From NCBI RefSeq assembly GCF_000156655.1, contig NZ_DS996848.1, positions 23,409 through 69,817 of the forward strand: 46,409 nucleotides of DNA, given 5' to 3'. A program made the translations under genes and the position numbers. Origin of the DNA: Holdemanella biformis DSM 3989. GTDB lineage: Bacteria; Bacillota_I; Bacilli_A; Erysipelotrichales; Erysipelotrichaceae. Positions 7,247 to 16,183 of this stretch are shown in pieces. Position 1 is the stretch's first letter, and each line of letters begins with the position of its first letter. The notes beneath the pieces were generated by a model. That model made no database searches. It saw only the letters and a program-made list of their open reading frames with translations, and was not told the DNA's origin.

Positions 7247-8014
7247 ATGAGTGAAAAAAGAGAAGGTTACCAGTTTGTTGGTTGGTATATAGATAAAGAG
7301 TGTACAAAAAGATTAAATCCAGGTGGGGTGCTTCCTCATTCTGTGACTTTATATGATAAATGGATTCCTATTTGGTATCCCATTGAATATGATGTGGATG
7401 GCGGAGTTATGTCGCGTCGTAATCCAAGATATACATGCATTGAATCGGAAGAATTATTGTTGTATCCGGCATTTAAGAAGGGCGTTATGTTTGTAGGGTG
7501 GCAGTTTAATGGTGAAATTATAACAAGTTTACCAGCAGGCATTCATGAACCAGTCATATTAACAGCTATTTATAAAGAATGTCCAGTTATCCACTTTGAA
7601 ACGTGTGGTGGAGCCAATTATATGGATGTATGTACGGATGAACATGGCTTATTGGGGGATTTAAAGCCGCCAGTTCGAGTTGGATATACCTTTGATGGAT
7701 GGTTCTGGGATTGTGATTATCGTTGGCGTTATAACTTGGATGAACCCATTCATGAGTCTTGTACTTTATATGCCCATTGGCAAGTAAGTCAATATAAGAT
7801 TACGTATGATTTAAATGGGGGACTAAGTAGTCGAAGAAACCCAAAGTCATATACGTATTTTTCGGATACAATTCATTTGTTGCCGGCAACAAAGCCAGGT
7901 TATGAATTTGTGGGATGGTTTGACGAAAGAGGAAATGAGTTAAATGTCATTCGTGAGCATTCAATGGGGAATAAGCATTTAATTGCACAGTTTAGAAAGA
8001 GGGAATTGAATTAG
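7247..8014 (+). CDS. InlB B-repeat protein without signal peptide
   Basis: The 255-residue protein is made almost entirely of Listeria-Bacteroides (InlB B) repeats, recognised by EGYQFVGWYIDKE, VMFVGWQFNGE, VGYTFDGWFWD and PGYEFVGWFDE, each followed by a strand ending in a YxKW/YAHW-like motif. There are about 3.5 units, because the first begins in mid-repeat. Such repeats normally sit in secreted or cell-wall proteins, but there is no signal peptide, LPXTG or membrane segment. The ATG at 7247 follows GGCAGGTGA; no N-terminal extension is visible upstream because the helicase terminator is there. It is followed one base later by the MATE gene, probably as an operon. Confidence 0.8.
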   Translation: MSEKREGYQFVGWYIDKECTKRLNPGGVLPHSVTLYDKWIPIWYPIEYDVDGGVMSRRNPRYTCIESEELLLYPAFKKGVMFVGWQFNGEIITSLPAGIHEPVILTAIYKECPVIHFETCGGANYMDVCTDEHGLLGDLKPPVRVGYTFDGWFWDCDYRWRYNLDEPIHESCTLYAHWQVSQYKITYDLNGGLSSRRNPKSYTYFSDTIHLLPATKPGYEFVGWFDERGNELNVIREHSMGNKHLIAQFRKRELN

Positions 8015-8015
8015 T

Positions 8016-9392
8016 ATGCAAAATCCATTAGGGCATGAAAAAGAGTCATCATTATTAAAAAAGTTTGCGATACCAAGTATTATCTCAATGCTTGTATCGT
8101 CACTGTATAACATTGTAGATCAAATCTTTATCGGTCAAGGTGTTGGATTTTTAGGAAATGCTGCAACCAATGTGGCTTTTCCATTGACAACCATTGCGCT
8201 TGCGATTGCACTGTTGATTGGGATTGGTTCAGCAAGTTTATTTAGTTTATATCTAGGTGAAAAAAGGCCAGAACGATCAAGTAGTATTGCTGGGAATGGT
8301 ATTAGTATGTCTGTTCTTTGCTCAGTAATCTATGTTGTTTTAGTACTTGTATTTCTTGAACCTCTACTAAAATCATTTGGTGCAACAAGCACAATTATGC
8401 CTTTGGCACTTGAATATACACGAATAACAACTTTGGGTGTTCCGTTTTTGATTACGACAAATGTGATTAGTAACTTGATTCGTGCAGATGGGTCACCAAA
8501 ATATTCAATGACATGTATGGTTGCGGGTGCTATTGTGAATACTATGTTAGATCCACTATTTATCTTTGTATTTCATATGGGTGTCGCTGGGGCTGCCATC
8601 GCTACAGTAGCTGGTCAAGTAATTTCATTTTTTATTGCCGCTTGGTATATTAAGAGTTTTCAACATATTGAATTTAATAAAAAGAGTTTACGTATTTCTT
8701 TAAATGATACAAAGGAAATGGCAACCATTGGAATGAGTGCTTCATTAAATCAGATTGCGATTTTGTTTGTGCAAATCGTATTAAACAATTCATTGACGTA
8801 TTATGGACAGTTTACTAAGTTTGGTAGTGATATTCCTTTAGCTGCCTGTGGCATTGTGATGAAAACCACTGCGATATTATTAGCTATTATTATTGGTATT
8901 TCGCAAGGAATGCAGCCAATTATTGGATTTAATTATGGAGCCCAAAAATATGAGCGTGTCAAAAAGACGTTCAAGCTTGCGATCAGTGTAAATTTGGTTG
9001 TTTCATTTATTGGCTGGGCTTTATTTCAATTCTGCACAAGTACTGTATTATCAATATTTGGATCAGGGGATGCGAACTATTTTGAATTTGCGACAATGTT
9101 TATGCGAATCTATCTAATGCTAGTATGTGTTGATGGAGTACAGATGTTATCGTCTAGCTTCTTTTCGTCAATTAAAAAAGCATATTTAGGAATGTTTTTA
9201 TCTATGACTAGACAAGTATTATTTTTGATTCCATTAGTTTTGATCTTACCTAAATTTTTTGGGTTGAATGGAATCTTATATGCGGCTCCAATTGCGGATT
9301 TTGTTGCTTTTGTAGTTTCTGTTATTTGTATATTAGATGAATTTAAGAAGTTAAATGAATTAGAAAAAAATATGAAAGTAGACTCTCTATAA
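8016..9392 (+). CDS. MATE-family multidrug/cation exporter
   Basis: A 458-residue integral membrane protein with about 12 hydrophobic segments. The N-terminal PSIISMLVSSLYNIVDQIFIG is the MATE hallmark, the internal duplication starts near ASLNQIAILFVQIVLNNS, and GISQGMQPIIGFNYGA is the second typical MATE signature. Members exchange Na+ or H+ for cationic drugs or metabolites across the inner membrane. It begins one base after the InlB-repeat gene with an AGAGGG site in that gene's 3' end. Substrate cannot be told from sequence; many gut Firmicutes carry several DinF/NorM-like copies. Confidence 0.93.
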   Translation: MQNPLGHEKESSLLKKFAIPSIISMLVSSLYNIVDQIFIGQGVGFLGNAATNVAFPLTTIALAIALLIGIGSASLFSLYLGEKRPERSSSIAGNGISMSVLCSVIYVVLVLVFLEPLLKSFGATSTIMPLALEYTRITTLGVPFLITTNVISNLIRADGSPKYSMTCMVAGAIVNTMLDPLFIFVFHMGVAGAAIATVAGQVISFFIAAWYIKSFQHIEFNKKSLRISLNDTKEMATIGMSASLNQIAILFVQIVLNNSLTYYGQFTKFGSDIPLAACGIVMKTTAILLAIIIGISQGMQPIIGFNYGAQKYERVKKTFKLAISVNLVVSFIGWALFQFCTSTVLSIFGSGDANYFEFATMFMRIYLMLVCVDGVQMLSSSFFSSIKKAYLGMFLSMTRQVLFLIPLVLILPKFFGLNGILYAAPIADFVAFVVSVICILDEFKKLNELEKNMKVDSL

Positions 9393-9407
9393 AAGGAGAG
9401 TTTTTTT
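9382..9407 (+). terminator. Terminator after MATE gene
   Basis: ACTCTC and GAGAGT around an 8-base loop, then seven T residues. The stop codon lies in the loop. Confidence 0.8.
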
Positions 9408-9418
9408 CTTTCAATGAC

Positions 9419-9454
9419 ATTCTACGTATTCTGTATTTTAAAAATGCGTAGAAT
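9419..9454. repeat. Inverted repeat upstream of the tig-operon promoter
   Basis: ATTCTACGTAT and ATGCGTAGAAT are 11-bp arms (one G-T pair) separated by 14 bases. It ends exactly where the -35 box of the next promoter begins, so an operator role is possible; there is no clear T run for a second terminator. Confidence 0.45.
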
Positions 9455-9482
9455 TGATTATTGTCGATATTTATGGTAGAAT
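9454..9482 (+). promoter_or_regulatory. Sigma-A promoter of the DUF3196-tig operon
   Basis: TTGATT, 17-bp spacer and TAGAAT, with TGG before the -10 (extended -10 type). The start codon GTG lies 26 bases downstream of the -10, after a GGAGGT ribosome-binding site. Confidence 0.6.
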
Positions 9483-9507
9483 ACTAATGTTTCGCATGGA
9501 GGTATAA

Positions 9508-10239
9508 GTGAACGCATATTATCATTCTTTAATCAAAGAAATAAAAAAAGAGATAGATGAAAAAAGTTATGCCCAGGCGTACGAATTGATTTGTCAGGAG
9601 CTGAACATGCCTTATGTCCCACAAGATGCATTGGAGTTATTAGAATCTTATAAGTCTGAATGTAAACCTTATTTGGAACAGAAGAATAAGAGTATGGATT
9701 TCAACAAGTTACATGATTATATTCATGGAAGTCTAGAACAAAAAATCTATGCGATTTCTATGCTAGAGAACATGAATTTAAGAATGTGTCATGATGAAGT
9801 TCAGGTATTATTGGATTCAGATTTACCTGATGAATATAAGGGTACATTGATTGAGGCTTTAATGGAGCAGAAAATCGATGATCCATTTGATTTGATAAAA
9901 TCCGGATTGAACATTACATTTATTCCAAGTGCCATCTTACCTATGGAGCAAGACTTGTCAATCTGTGAAGCAAGTTCGTTATTTGAAAGTTGGTTTACAA
10001 ATGAAGATCCAACTATGGTTCAATTTTGTATGTCACTTTTGATGCAGCTTGTTTTATATGAAAGACCATTTGATCAAGAAGATAAAGATCCTTACCAACT
10101 TGCGAAAAGTGTAACAAGACTTGTGTATGATGCAATGCAGAAATCCGATGAATGGCCTAGTTTTGTGAAAAAACAAGGTCTTGAAAAAATTGAGGATATT
10201 GAGTTATCCATTGAAAAGCGAGGAGAAAACAATGACTAG
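9508..10239 (+). CDS. DUF3196-like helical-repeat protein
   Basis: A 243-residue soluble, alpha-helical protein. The N-terminal segment with SYAQAYELICQELNMPYVP resembles DUF3196 proteins known from mollicutes and low-GC Firmicutes, which fold as TPR-like helix pairs. Start is GTG with GGAGGT seven bases before. Its last codons overlap the start of tig by 8 bp, so the two are co-translated. The link to trigger factor suggests a role near nascent chains or ribosomes, but nothing in the sequence shows catalytic residues. The family call is from memory of the motif pattern and is moderate. Confidence 0.65.
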   Translation: MNAYYHSLIKEIKKEIDEKSYAQAYELICQELNMPYVPQDALELLESYKSECKPYLEQKNKSMDFNKLHDYIHGSLEQKIYAISMLENMNLRMCHDEVQVLLDSDLPDEYKGTLIEALMEQKIDDPFDLIKSGLNITFIPSAILPMEQDLSICEASSLFESWFTNEDPTMVQFCMSLLMQLVLYERPFDQEDKDPYQLAKSVTRLVYDAMQKSDEWPSFVKKQGLEKIEDIELSIEKRGENND

Positions 10240-11509
10240 TACTTGGACTTTGAAAGAAAATTCTACTGGTGAATTAGAAGTAACAGTAGAAGGTGAAGCT
10301 TGGAAAAAAGCACAGAAAAAAGCATTAAACTATGCTAAATCTCACATGAATTTGAAAGGATTCCGTCAAGGACAAATTCCGGATGCTTTAGTAAAAAAAC
10401 AACTTTCTTCAAAAGCATTATATGATATGGCTAGTGAAGAAGTTGCTAATGAAGCATTATCAGAAGGAATCAAAGAACACAATATCGAATTAGTGGCTCG
10501 TCCTACTTTAGATGTTAAAGAAGCTGATGATGAAAAAGCTGTATTAGTATTTACATGTACAGTGCTTCCTGAAGTAACTTTAGGTGAATATAAAGGATTA
10601 GATATCAAAAAAGCGGATGTAGAAGTTACAGAAGAAGATGTTGAAAACGAAGTTAAACGTGTTCAAGATCGTTATGCAGACTGGGTTGTTCGTGAAGATG
10701 ACGATGCTGCTCAATTAGGTGATCAAGTAGTTATCGACTTTGTAGGAACAAAAGATGGTGTAGCATTCGAAGGTGGATCTGGAGAAAACTATCCATTAGA
10801 ACTTGGTTCAGGATCATTCATTCCAGGTTTCGAAGAACAATTAGTTGGAGTTAAGAAAGGTGAAGAAAAAGACGTTGAAGTAACTTTCCCTGAAAACTAC
10901 CAAGCAGCTGAACTTGCTGGTCAACCTGCAACATTCCACTGCACAGTTCACGAAGTAAAATATAAAGATCTTCCTGAATTAAATGATGAATTAATTAAAA
11001 AGTTAAAAATCGAAAACGTTGAAACAGTTGATGCTTATAAAGAAAAAGTAAAAACAGATTTAACGGCTCAAAAAGAAAGAGAAGCTGAAGAAAACTTCAC
11101 TAATGAATTGTTAGGAAAAGTTTGTGATAACGCAAACGTTGAAATTCCAGCAGCTATGATCGATGCAGAAGTTGATCGTATGTATAGAGAATTCGAAGGT
11201 CGTATGCAACAATCTGGATTTACTGCTAAACAATTCTTAGAAGCAACTCATCAGACTGAAGAAGCAATTCGTGCTCAAATGAGCCCAGAAGCTGCTGCTC
11301 GTGTTAAGACTCAATTAGTATTAGAAGCTATCGTAAAAGCTGAAAGCATCGAAGCTAGTGACGAAGATGTAGAAAAAGAATTTACTACAATGTCTGAAAT
11401 GTACAATATGGAAGTTGAAAAAATCAAATCATTGATTTCTCCAGAAAGTATTAAAGCAGATTTAGCTAATCAAAAAGCATTAGACTTCATTAAAACTTCT
11501 GTAAAGTAG
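10232..11509 (+). CDS. tig: Trigger factor, ribosome-bound chaperone
   Basis: A 425-residue protein with all three trigger factor parts: the N-terminal ribosome-binding domain with the signature loop GFRQGQIP (residues 43-50), the FKBP-type prolyl isomerase domain at about 150-240 (GDQVVIDFVG, FIPGFEEQLVG), and a long helical C-terminal chaperone domain. It binds ribosomal protein uL23 at the exit tunnel and shields nascent chains. The start at 10232 follows GCGAGGAG and overlaps the upstream gene. Codon use is biased to abundant tRNAs, as in highly expressed genes. In Bacillus tig is followed by clpX and lon; here clpX is absent. Confidence 0.98.
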   Translation: MTSTWTLKENSTGELEVTVEGEAWKKAQKKALNYAKSHMNLKGFRQGQIPDALVKKQLSSKALYDMASEEVANEALSEGIKEHNIELVARPTLDVKEADDEKAVLVFTCTVLPEVTLGEYKGLDIKKADVEVTEEDVENEVKRVQDRYADWVVREDDDAAQLGDQVVIDFVGTKDGVAFEGGSGENYPLELGSGSFIPGFEEQLVGVKKGEEKDVEVTFPENYQAAELAGQPATFHCTVHEVKYKDLPELNDELIKKLKIENVETVDAYKEKVKTDLTAQKEREAEENFTNELLGKVCDNANVEIPAAMIDAEVDRMYREFEGRMQQSGFTAKQFLEATHQTEEAIRAQMSPEAAARVKTQLVLEAIVKAESIEASDEDVEKEFTTMSEMYNMEVEKIKSLISPESIKADLANQKALDFIKTSVK

Positions 11510-11522
11510 TATAATGTAAACG

Positions 11523-11546
11523 AAAAAAGACGCTTAGCGTCTTTTT
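11523..11546 (+). terminator. Terminator after tig
   Basis: AAAAAGACGC and GCGTCTTTTT with a 3-base TTA loop. It separates tig from lon, which has its own AAGGAGGT ribosome-binding site; a strong lon promoter is not evident in the 30 bases between, so partial readthrough is possible. Confidence 0.9.
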
Positions 11547-11573
11547 CCATATTTAATATAAGGAGGTTTTTGT

Positions 11574-13880
11574 ATGGAATTAAATACCTATCCTTTAGTT
11601 TGTACAAGAGGAGTCGTACTGTACCCAAATCAAGAAATTGTCATTGATGTAGGTAGAGATACTTCTGTACATGCTGTTGAAAATGCGCAGGATAATTATG
11701 ATAAAAAGATTTGTTTGTTTTCTCAAAAAGAACTTGAACAAGAAAATCCTGCAACCGAAGACATATATTCTGTAGGGACTTTGTGTGAAGTTCGCCATAT
11801 TCGTCGTTTTGATAACTTTTTACGCGTTAAATTCCGTGGAATTAAGCGTGTTAAATTAAATAAATGGATCAATGGAAGCTTGAGTGATCTTGTGGAAGTT
11901 GAAATTCTTGAAAGCGAAAAACAAGATACGGTTGAAGAGGAAGCCTTAATTCGCATGATCGCAGATGAGCTTGATCGCATGCAAGGTCAGGATCGTTTTG
12001 TGACAAAAGAAATTGTTATGGAAATTTCTAAAGGTATGGGCGGTGAATTCTTAAGTGATAAAGCTGTTCAGGGGTTACCTTTAGACCTTGAAAGAAAACA
12101 AAAATATCTTGAAACACTTGGAGTGAATGATCGTTTGATGATGTTGCTTCAAGATATGGCAAAAGAAAAAAAGATGAGTGAAGTTGAAAAACAAATCAAC
12201 GAAACTGTAAAAGAAAGAATCGATCAAGGGCAAAAGGACTACTATCTTCGTGAAAAGATGAATGTCATTCGTGAAGAATTAGGGGATACAGTTGCTCAAG
12301 ATGAAGATGCAGCTAAAATTCGTAAGCGTTTAGCTGAAAATCCATATCCTGACTATATTAAGAAAAAGGTATCAGATGAAGTAAGTCGTTATGAAATGCT
12401 TCCTATGGCTAGTGGAGAAACTGGCGTAATCAAAGCGTATATTGATTGGCTAATGGATCTTCCTTGGTGGCAACAAACAAAAGATAACGAGGATTTAAAT
12501 GCGGCAGAAGCCACTTTAAATGCGGATCATTATGGTCTAGAAAAAGTGAAAGAACGTATTCTAGAATATTTAGCTGTTAAACAAATGACTAATTCATTAA
12601 ATGCACCAATCATTTGTTTGGTAGGGCCTCCTGGAGTTGGTAAAACATCTTTGGCAAAAAGTGTAGCACGTGCTTTGGACCGTAAATTTGTGAAGATGTC
12701 TCTTGGTGGTGTTCGTGATGAAGCGGAAATTCGAGGACATAGAAGAACGTATTTAGGTGCTTTGCCTGGACGTATCATTCAAGGCATGAAAAAGGCAGGC
12801 GTGACAAATCCTGTATTCTTAATTGATGAAATTGATAAAATGGCAAGTGATTATAAGGGAGATCCATCAAGTGCAATGCTTGAAGTATTGGATCCTGAAC
12901 AAAACTCAGTTTTCTCAGATCACTATATTGAAGAGCCTTATGATTTATCAAAAGTATTATTCATCGCAACGGCTAACTATTTAGAAAATATTCCACCTGC
13001 ATTAAGAGATCGTTTGGAAATCATTGAATTATCAAGCTATACAGATGCAGAAAAGGTTCATATTGCTAAGGATCACTTAGTGCCTAAACAATTAAAACTA
13101 AATGGATTAAAACCATCTCAATTAAAAATTGATGATGATATGTTACTATATTTAATTCGTTACTATACTCGTGAAGCGGGAGTTCGTTCATTAGAGCGTA
13201 CAATTGCGACAATTTGCCGTAAAACTGTATTGGCTATCTTAAAAAACAACAAACGCAGCATTAAGTTAACTAAGAAATTAGTTCATGAGTGGTTGGGTAA
13301 TGAAAAAGTTGACTATGGTAAAAAAGAAAAGAAAGATCAAGTTGGAACGGTAACAGGACTTGCCTATACAAGTTTTGGTGGTGACATCCTTCAAATTGAA
13401 GCAACTCGCTTTACAGGTAAAGGTAGACTTGTTCTTACTGGACAATTAGGTGATGTCATGAAAGAAAGTGCTAGTATTGCGTTAGACTATGTTCGTACGC
13501 ATGCAACTGAATTCAAAATCGATCCAAAATTGTTTGAAGAAAATGATGTACATATTCACGTACCAGAAGGTGCTGTACCAAAAGATGGACCAAGTGCTGG
13601 TGTTACAATGACAACGGCATTGGTATCTTGTTTCTCTAATATTCCAGTTAAAGCGAATTTAGCTATGACTGGTGAAGTTACGCTAAGAGGAAATGTTCTT
13701 CCTATTGGTGGATTGAAAGAGAAATCATTGGCAGCACATCGTTCTGGAATTGATACAATCTTGATTCCAAAAGAAAATGTAAAAGACTTAGATGATGTAC
13801 CTCAAGAAGTAAAAGATGCAGTTACTTTTATTCCTTGTTCAAATGTATCTCAAGTGTTACATAACGCATTGGTAAAATAG
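11574..13880 (+). CDS. lon: ATP-dependent protease Lon
   Basis: A 768-residue LonA protease. The N-terminal substrate-binding domain (YPLVCTRGVVLYPNQE) is followed by a helical region, an AAA+ module with Walker A GPPGVGKT at 352-359 and Walker B FLIDEID with Asp418, and the serine-lysine protease domain with catalytic Ser674 (KDGPSAG) and Lys717 (GGLKEK). It degrades misfolded and regulatory proteins in the cytoplasm as a hexamer. Its stop is one base before the start of engB, the same order as lonA-ysxC in Bacillus. Confidence 0.98.
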   Translation: MELNTYPLVCTRGVVLYPNQEIVIDVGRDTSVHAVENAQDNYDKKICLFSQKELEQENPATEDIYSVGTLCEVRHIRRFDNFLRVKFRGIKRVKLNKWINGSLSDLVEVEILESEKQDTVEEEALIRMIADELDRMQGQDRFVTKEIVMEISKGMGGEFLSDKAVQGLPLDLERKQKYLETLGVNDRLMMLLQDMAKEKKMSEVEKQINETVKERIDQGQKDYYLREKMNVIREELGDTVAQDEDAAKIRKRLAENPYPDYIKKKVSDEVSRYEMLPMASGETGVIKAYIDWLMDLPWWQQTKDNEDLNAAEATLNADHYGLEKVKERILEYLAVKQMTNSLNAPIICLVGPPGVGKTSLAKSVARALDRKFVKMSLGGVRDEAEIRGHRRTYLGALPGRIIQGMKKAGVTNPVFLIDEIDKMASDYKGDPSSAMLEVLDPEQNSVFSDHYIEEPYDLSKVLFIATANYLENIPPALRDRLEIIELSSYTDAEKVHIAKDHLVPKQLKLNGLKPSQLKIDDDMLLYLIRYYTREAGVRSLERTIATICRKTVLAILKNNKRSIKLTKKLVHEWLGNEKVDYGKKEKKDQVGTVTGLAYTSFGGDILQIEATRFTGKGRLVLTGQLGDVMKESASIALDYVRTHATEFKIDPKLFEENDVHIHVPEGAVPKDGPSAGVTMTTALVSCFSNIPVKANLAMTGEVTLRGNVLPIGGLKEKSLAAHRSGIDTILIPKENVKDLDDVPQEVKDAVTFIPCSNVSQVLHNALVK

Positions 13881-13881
13881 T

Positions 13882-14466
13882 ATGATCAGTGAATTTGTGA
13901 TTAGTGCTGTTGAAAAAGAACAATGGCCAGAATCTGATTTACCAGAAGTTGTCGTCGTTGGACGTAGTAATGTTGGAAAATCAAGCTTTATTAATGCATT
14001 GACTAATAAGAAGAAACTTGCCTATGTAGGAAATACACCAGGTAAAACACGTTTGATCAATTTCTTTAAGATTGATAATACATGGATGTTGGTGGATGTT
14101 CCAGGATATGGCTATGCGAAAATGTCTAAACAAATGCTGATTAAGATGGGTAAAATGATGGATACTTATTTTAATCAAAGAGAGCAGATTTGTTGTGTTG
14201 TACAACTTGTCGATGCAAGACATGGCGCTACACATGATGATTTAGATATGATTGAAATGATTCAAAGTCTTGGAATTCAAATCGTCATTGTAGCTACAAA
14301 AGTTGACAAGATTCCTAAGACAAAACGTGTTCGTGCATTAAAAGATATTTCTCAACAGCTTCATTTGCCAATGAAAAACATCTTTGGGATTAGTAGTACA
14401 GAAAAAACAGGTTTTGAACCTGTCTTAGAAAAAATCAATGAAATTGTAGAACAGGCTAAAAAATAG
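13882..14466 (+). CDS. engB: Ribosome biogenesis GTPase EngB (YsxC/YihA)
   Basis: A 194-residue TrmE-Era-EngA-EngB-like GTPase with G1 GRSNVGKSS, G2 loop GNTPGKT, G3 DVPGYG and G4 TKVDK. YsxC is essential in Bacillus and helps late assembly of the 50S subunit. The start lies one base after the lon stop and has no strong ribosome-binding site of its own, so it is probably translated by coupling to lon. Length is normal for the family. Confidence 0.97.
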   Translation: MISEFVISAVEKEQWPESDLPEVVVVGRSNVGKSSFINALTNKKKLAYVGNTPGKTRLINFFKIDNTWMLVDVPGYGYAKMSKQMLIKMGKMMDTYFNQREQICCVVQLVDARHGATHDDLDMIEMIQSLGIQIVIVATKVDKIPKTKRVRALKDISQQLHLPMKNIFGISSTEKTGFEPVLEKINEIVEQAKK

Positions 14467-14478
14467 TCTGTTCTTTTA
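14449..14478 (+). terminator. Terminator after engB
   Basis: GAACAGGCTA pairs with TAGTCTGTTC (one G-T pair) around five A residues, followed by TTTTATT. It overlaps the last codons and stop of engB. Confidence 0.85.
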
Positions 14479-14498
14479 TTATAACGTCTGATAATCGA

Positions 14499-14527
14499 TT
14501 GCGTATGTAAGTACATTGACTTATAAT
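14499..14527 (+). promoter_or_regulatory. Promoter of the toxin-antitoxin operon
   Basis: TTGCGT, 17-bp spacer, TATAAT. An AAAAGGAG ribosome-binding site follows ten bases later and the antitoxin ATG lies 23 bases after the -10. Such promoters are normally repressed by the antitoxin; no clear palindrome is visible in the spacer. Confidence 0.7.
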
Positions 14528-14550
14528 AAAGAAAAAAAGGAGCTTATTTT

Positions 14551-14856
14551 ATGTCAAAAACATCAAATGTATACGCAAGAATTGAACCAGAAACAAAAGA
14601 ACAAGCAGAAGCCATTTTATCAAAATTAGGTATACCATCTTCTGTCGCAATTAACATGTTTTATAATCAAATTATTTTAAATAATGGATTGCCTTTTGAT
14701 GTGAAAATTCCATCAAATAAAATTTTAAATGAAGATGAACTTACAAAAGAGGAATTAGCTAAAGAGATATTTGCTGCTCATGATGAAGTTTTAAAAGGGA
14801 ATACAATTCCTTTTGATCAGTTTTATGAATCATTGAAAAAGGATCTAAAATTATGA
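14551..14856 (+). CDS. RelB/DinJ-family antitoxin
   Basis: A 101-residue protein. The N-terminal part (NVYARIEPETKEQAEAILSKLGIPSSVAINMFYNQI) is the ribbon-helix-helix DNA-binding domain of RelB/DinJ antitoxins, in which the first strand contacts operator DNA. The acidic and flexible C-terminal part should wrap the toxin. It overlaps the toxin start by ATGA, the usual arrangement. It is followed by a degenerate gene and sits between conserved housekeeping blocks, suggesting insertion as a small accessory module. Confidence 0.9.
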   Translation: MSKTSNVYARIEPETKEQAEAILSKLGIPSSVAINMFYNQIILNNGLPFDVKIPSNKILNEDELTKEELAKEIFAAHDEVLKGNTIPFDQFYESLKKDLKL

Positions 14857-15197
14857 ATTTTGAAGTAGAAATATCATATAAGGCAAATTTGGATATTCGA
14901 CACATTTACGAGTACTATGTCATGAATAATTTTGATTTGAATTATGTGAAACACTTAATAAACGGAATTGTTTCACTCATTAAATCTTTAGAATATTTGC
15001 CAGAAAGATATCCAAGATTTGAATTATTAAAAAAAGAAACTAATGTTAGATATGCAGTATACAAAAAATCTAAAATAATCTATGAAATAATGGGTGATAA
15101 AGTTTATATATTAAGAGTGATTCATCATTCGCAAAATATTACTACTAATTTTCTTCTTGCAGAAAATGAAATCCCTTATGTGGTAGAATCTGATTAA
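14853..15197 (+). CDS. RelE/ParE-superfamily toxin
   Basis: A 114-residue protein with the ParE/RelE fold pattern: EVEISYKANLDIRHIYEYY at the start, LPERYPRF in the middle, and the closing strands IIYEIMGDKVYILRVIHHSQN. RelE members cleave mRNA in the ribosomal A site, while ParE members poison gyrase. The local sequence ILRVIHHSQN is like the IxRVxHxRR end common to ParE and YoeB/RelE-type toxins, but the catalytic set cannot be assigned with confidence. It is translationally coupled to the antitoxin. Confidence 0.85.
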   Translation: MNFEVEISYKANLDIRHIYEYYVMNNFDLNYVKHLINGIVSLIKSLEYLPERYPRFELLKKETNVRYAVYKKSKIIYEIMGDKVYILRVIHHSQNITTNFLLAENEIPYVVESD

Positions 15198-15274
15198 TTT
15201 TAAATTGTTTAAAAGATTTGAGAATGAAATGATTTTGGTGTGTGAGAATGTTAAAATGAAGCCCTAAAAAGGAG

Positions 15275-16151
15275 TGCTGAGCTTATAAAACAAAACCCAA
15301 CACCTTGTATTACGAATCTTTAATGTTGACAATTGCTGGAATTGTGAATGCTTTTGGAATCACATTGTTTATGATACCTGTAAAATTGTATGATAGTGGA
15401 ATTTCTGGAACTTCTATGCTACTTGAACAGATTACACCATCTTATTTATCTTTATCACTATTCTTATTAATATTAAACATTCCTTTGTTTTTGATTGGAC
15501 TTAAAAAACAAGGAAAGAAATTTACTTTTTATGCTATATATACTGTTTTTATATATTCCTTATTCGCATGGCTGATAACGGATGTTTTTCCAATTGATGT
15601 AAGTATTGCTTCACCTTTAGCAGGTACAGATTTACTCCTTTGTGCCTTGTTTGGTTGTATGATTTGTGGCTTAGCCATTCGCTTTGGAGGAGCTATGGAT
15701 GGTATTGAAGTTATGACTGTGATATTTTCAAAACAGTTAGGTAAAATGGTTGGTACCTTTGTGATGATCTATAATGTGATTTTATATATGTTTGTGGCAT
15801 TGTATTAAATAGTTGGGTATTACCACTTTATTCGGTAGTTGCTTATTCAGCTGCATTAAAAACAATTGACTTTGTCGTTGAAGGTGTTGATCGAGCTAAA
15901 TGTGCCATGATTGTATCTGAGTATCCAAACGAAATATGTGAAGCATTAAGTGATACTTTGGAAAGTGGCGTTACCAGAGTGGATGCCACGGGTGGTTATT
16001 CAAAAAGGCTTAAATCCATTGTCTATTTTGTATAGTCAACCGATACCAAGTGAATCGAATGAAAGAACAAGTTCATGAAATTGATTCTAAAGCTTATATT
16101 ATCATGAGTGAAGTGGCTGATATTTTTTCAAATAATATGGATAAAGCATAA
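15275..16151 (+). pseudogene. Degenerate YitT-family membrane protein gene
   Basis: The longest open stretch (15305-15808) encodes the N-terminal membrane part of a YitT/DUF161 protein (AGIVNAFGITLFMIPVKLYDSG, GISGTSMLL, GGAMDGIEVM). Sequence continues in other frames: YSVVAYSAALKTIDFVVEG with DUF2179 features (15830-16015), then VNRYQVNRMK and SEVADIFSNNMDK up to a stop at 16151. At least two frameshifts are clear (near 15805 and 16033), and the start is also disturbed: the only start in frame is TTG at 15305, 30 bases from the nearest AAGGAG. Function is lost or severely reduced. Confidence 0.85.
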
Positions 16152-16183
16152 AGAAAAGTGGGGGAACTAAATTTCCTCCACTT
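16152..16183 (-). terminator. Terminator of nadE
   Basis: On the minus strand AAGTGGAGGAA pairs with TTCCCCCACTT (one G-T pair) and is followed by TTCTTT. It overlaps the nadE stop codon and also lies directly after the YitT remnant, which converges on it. Confidence 0.7.
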
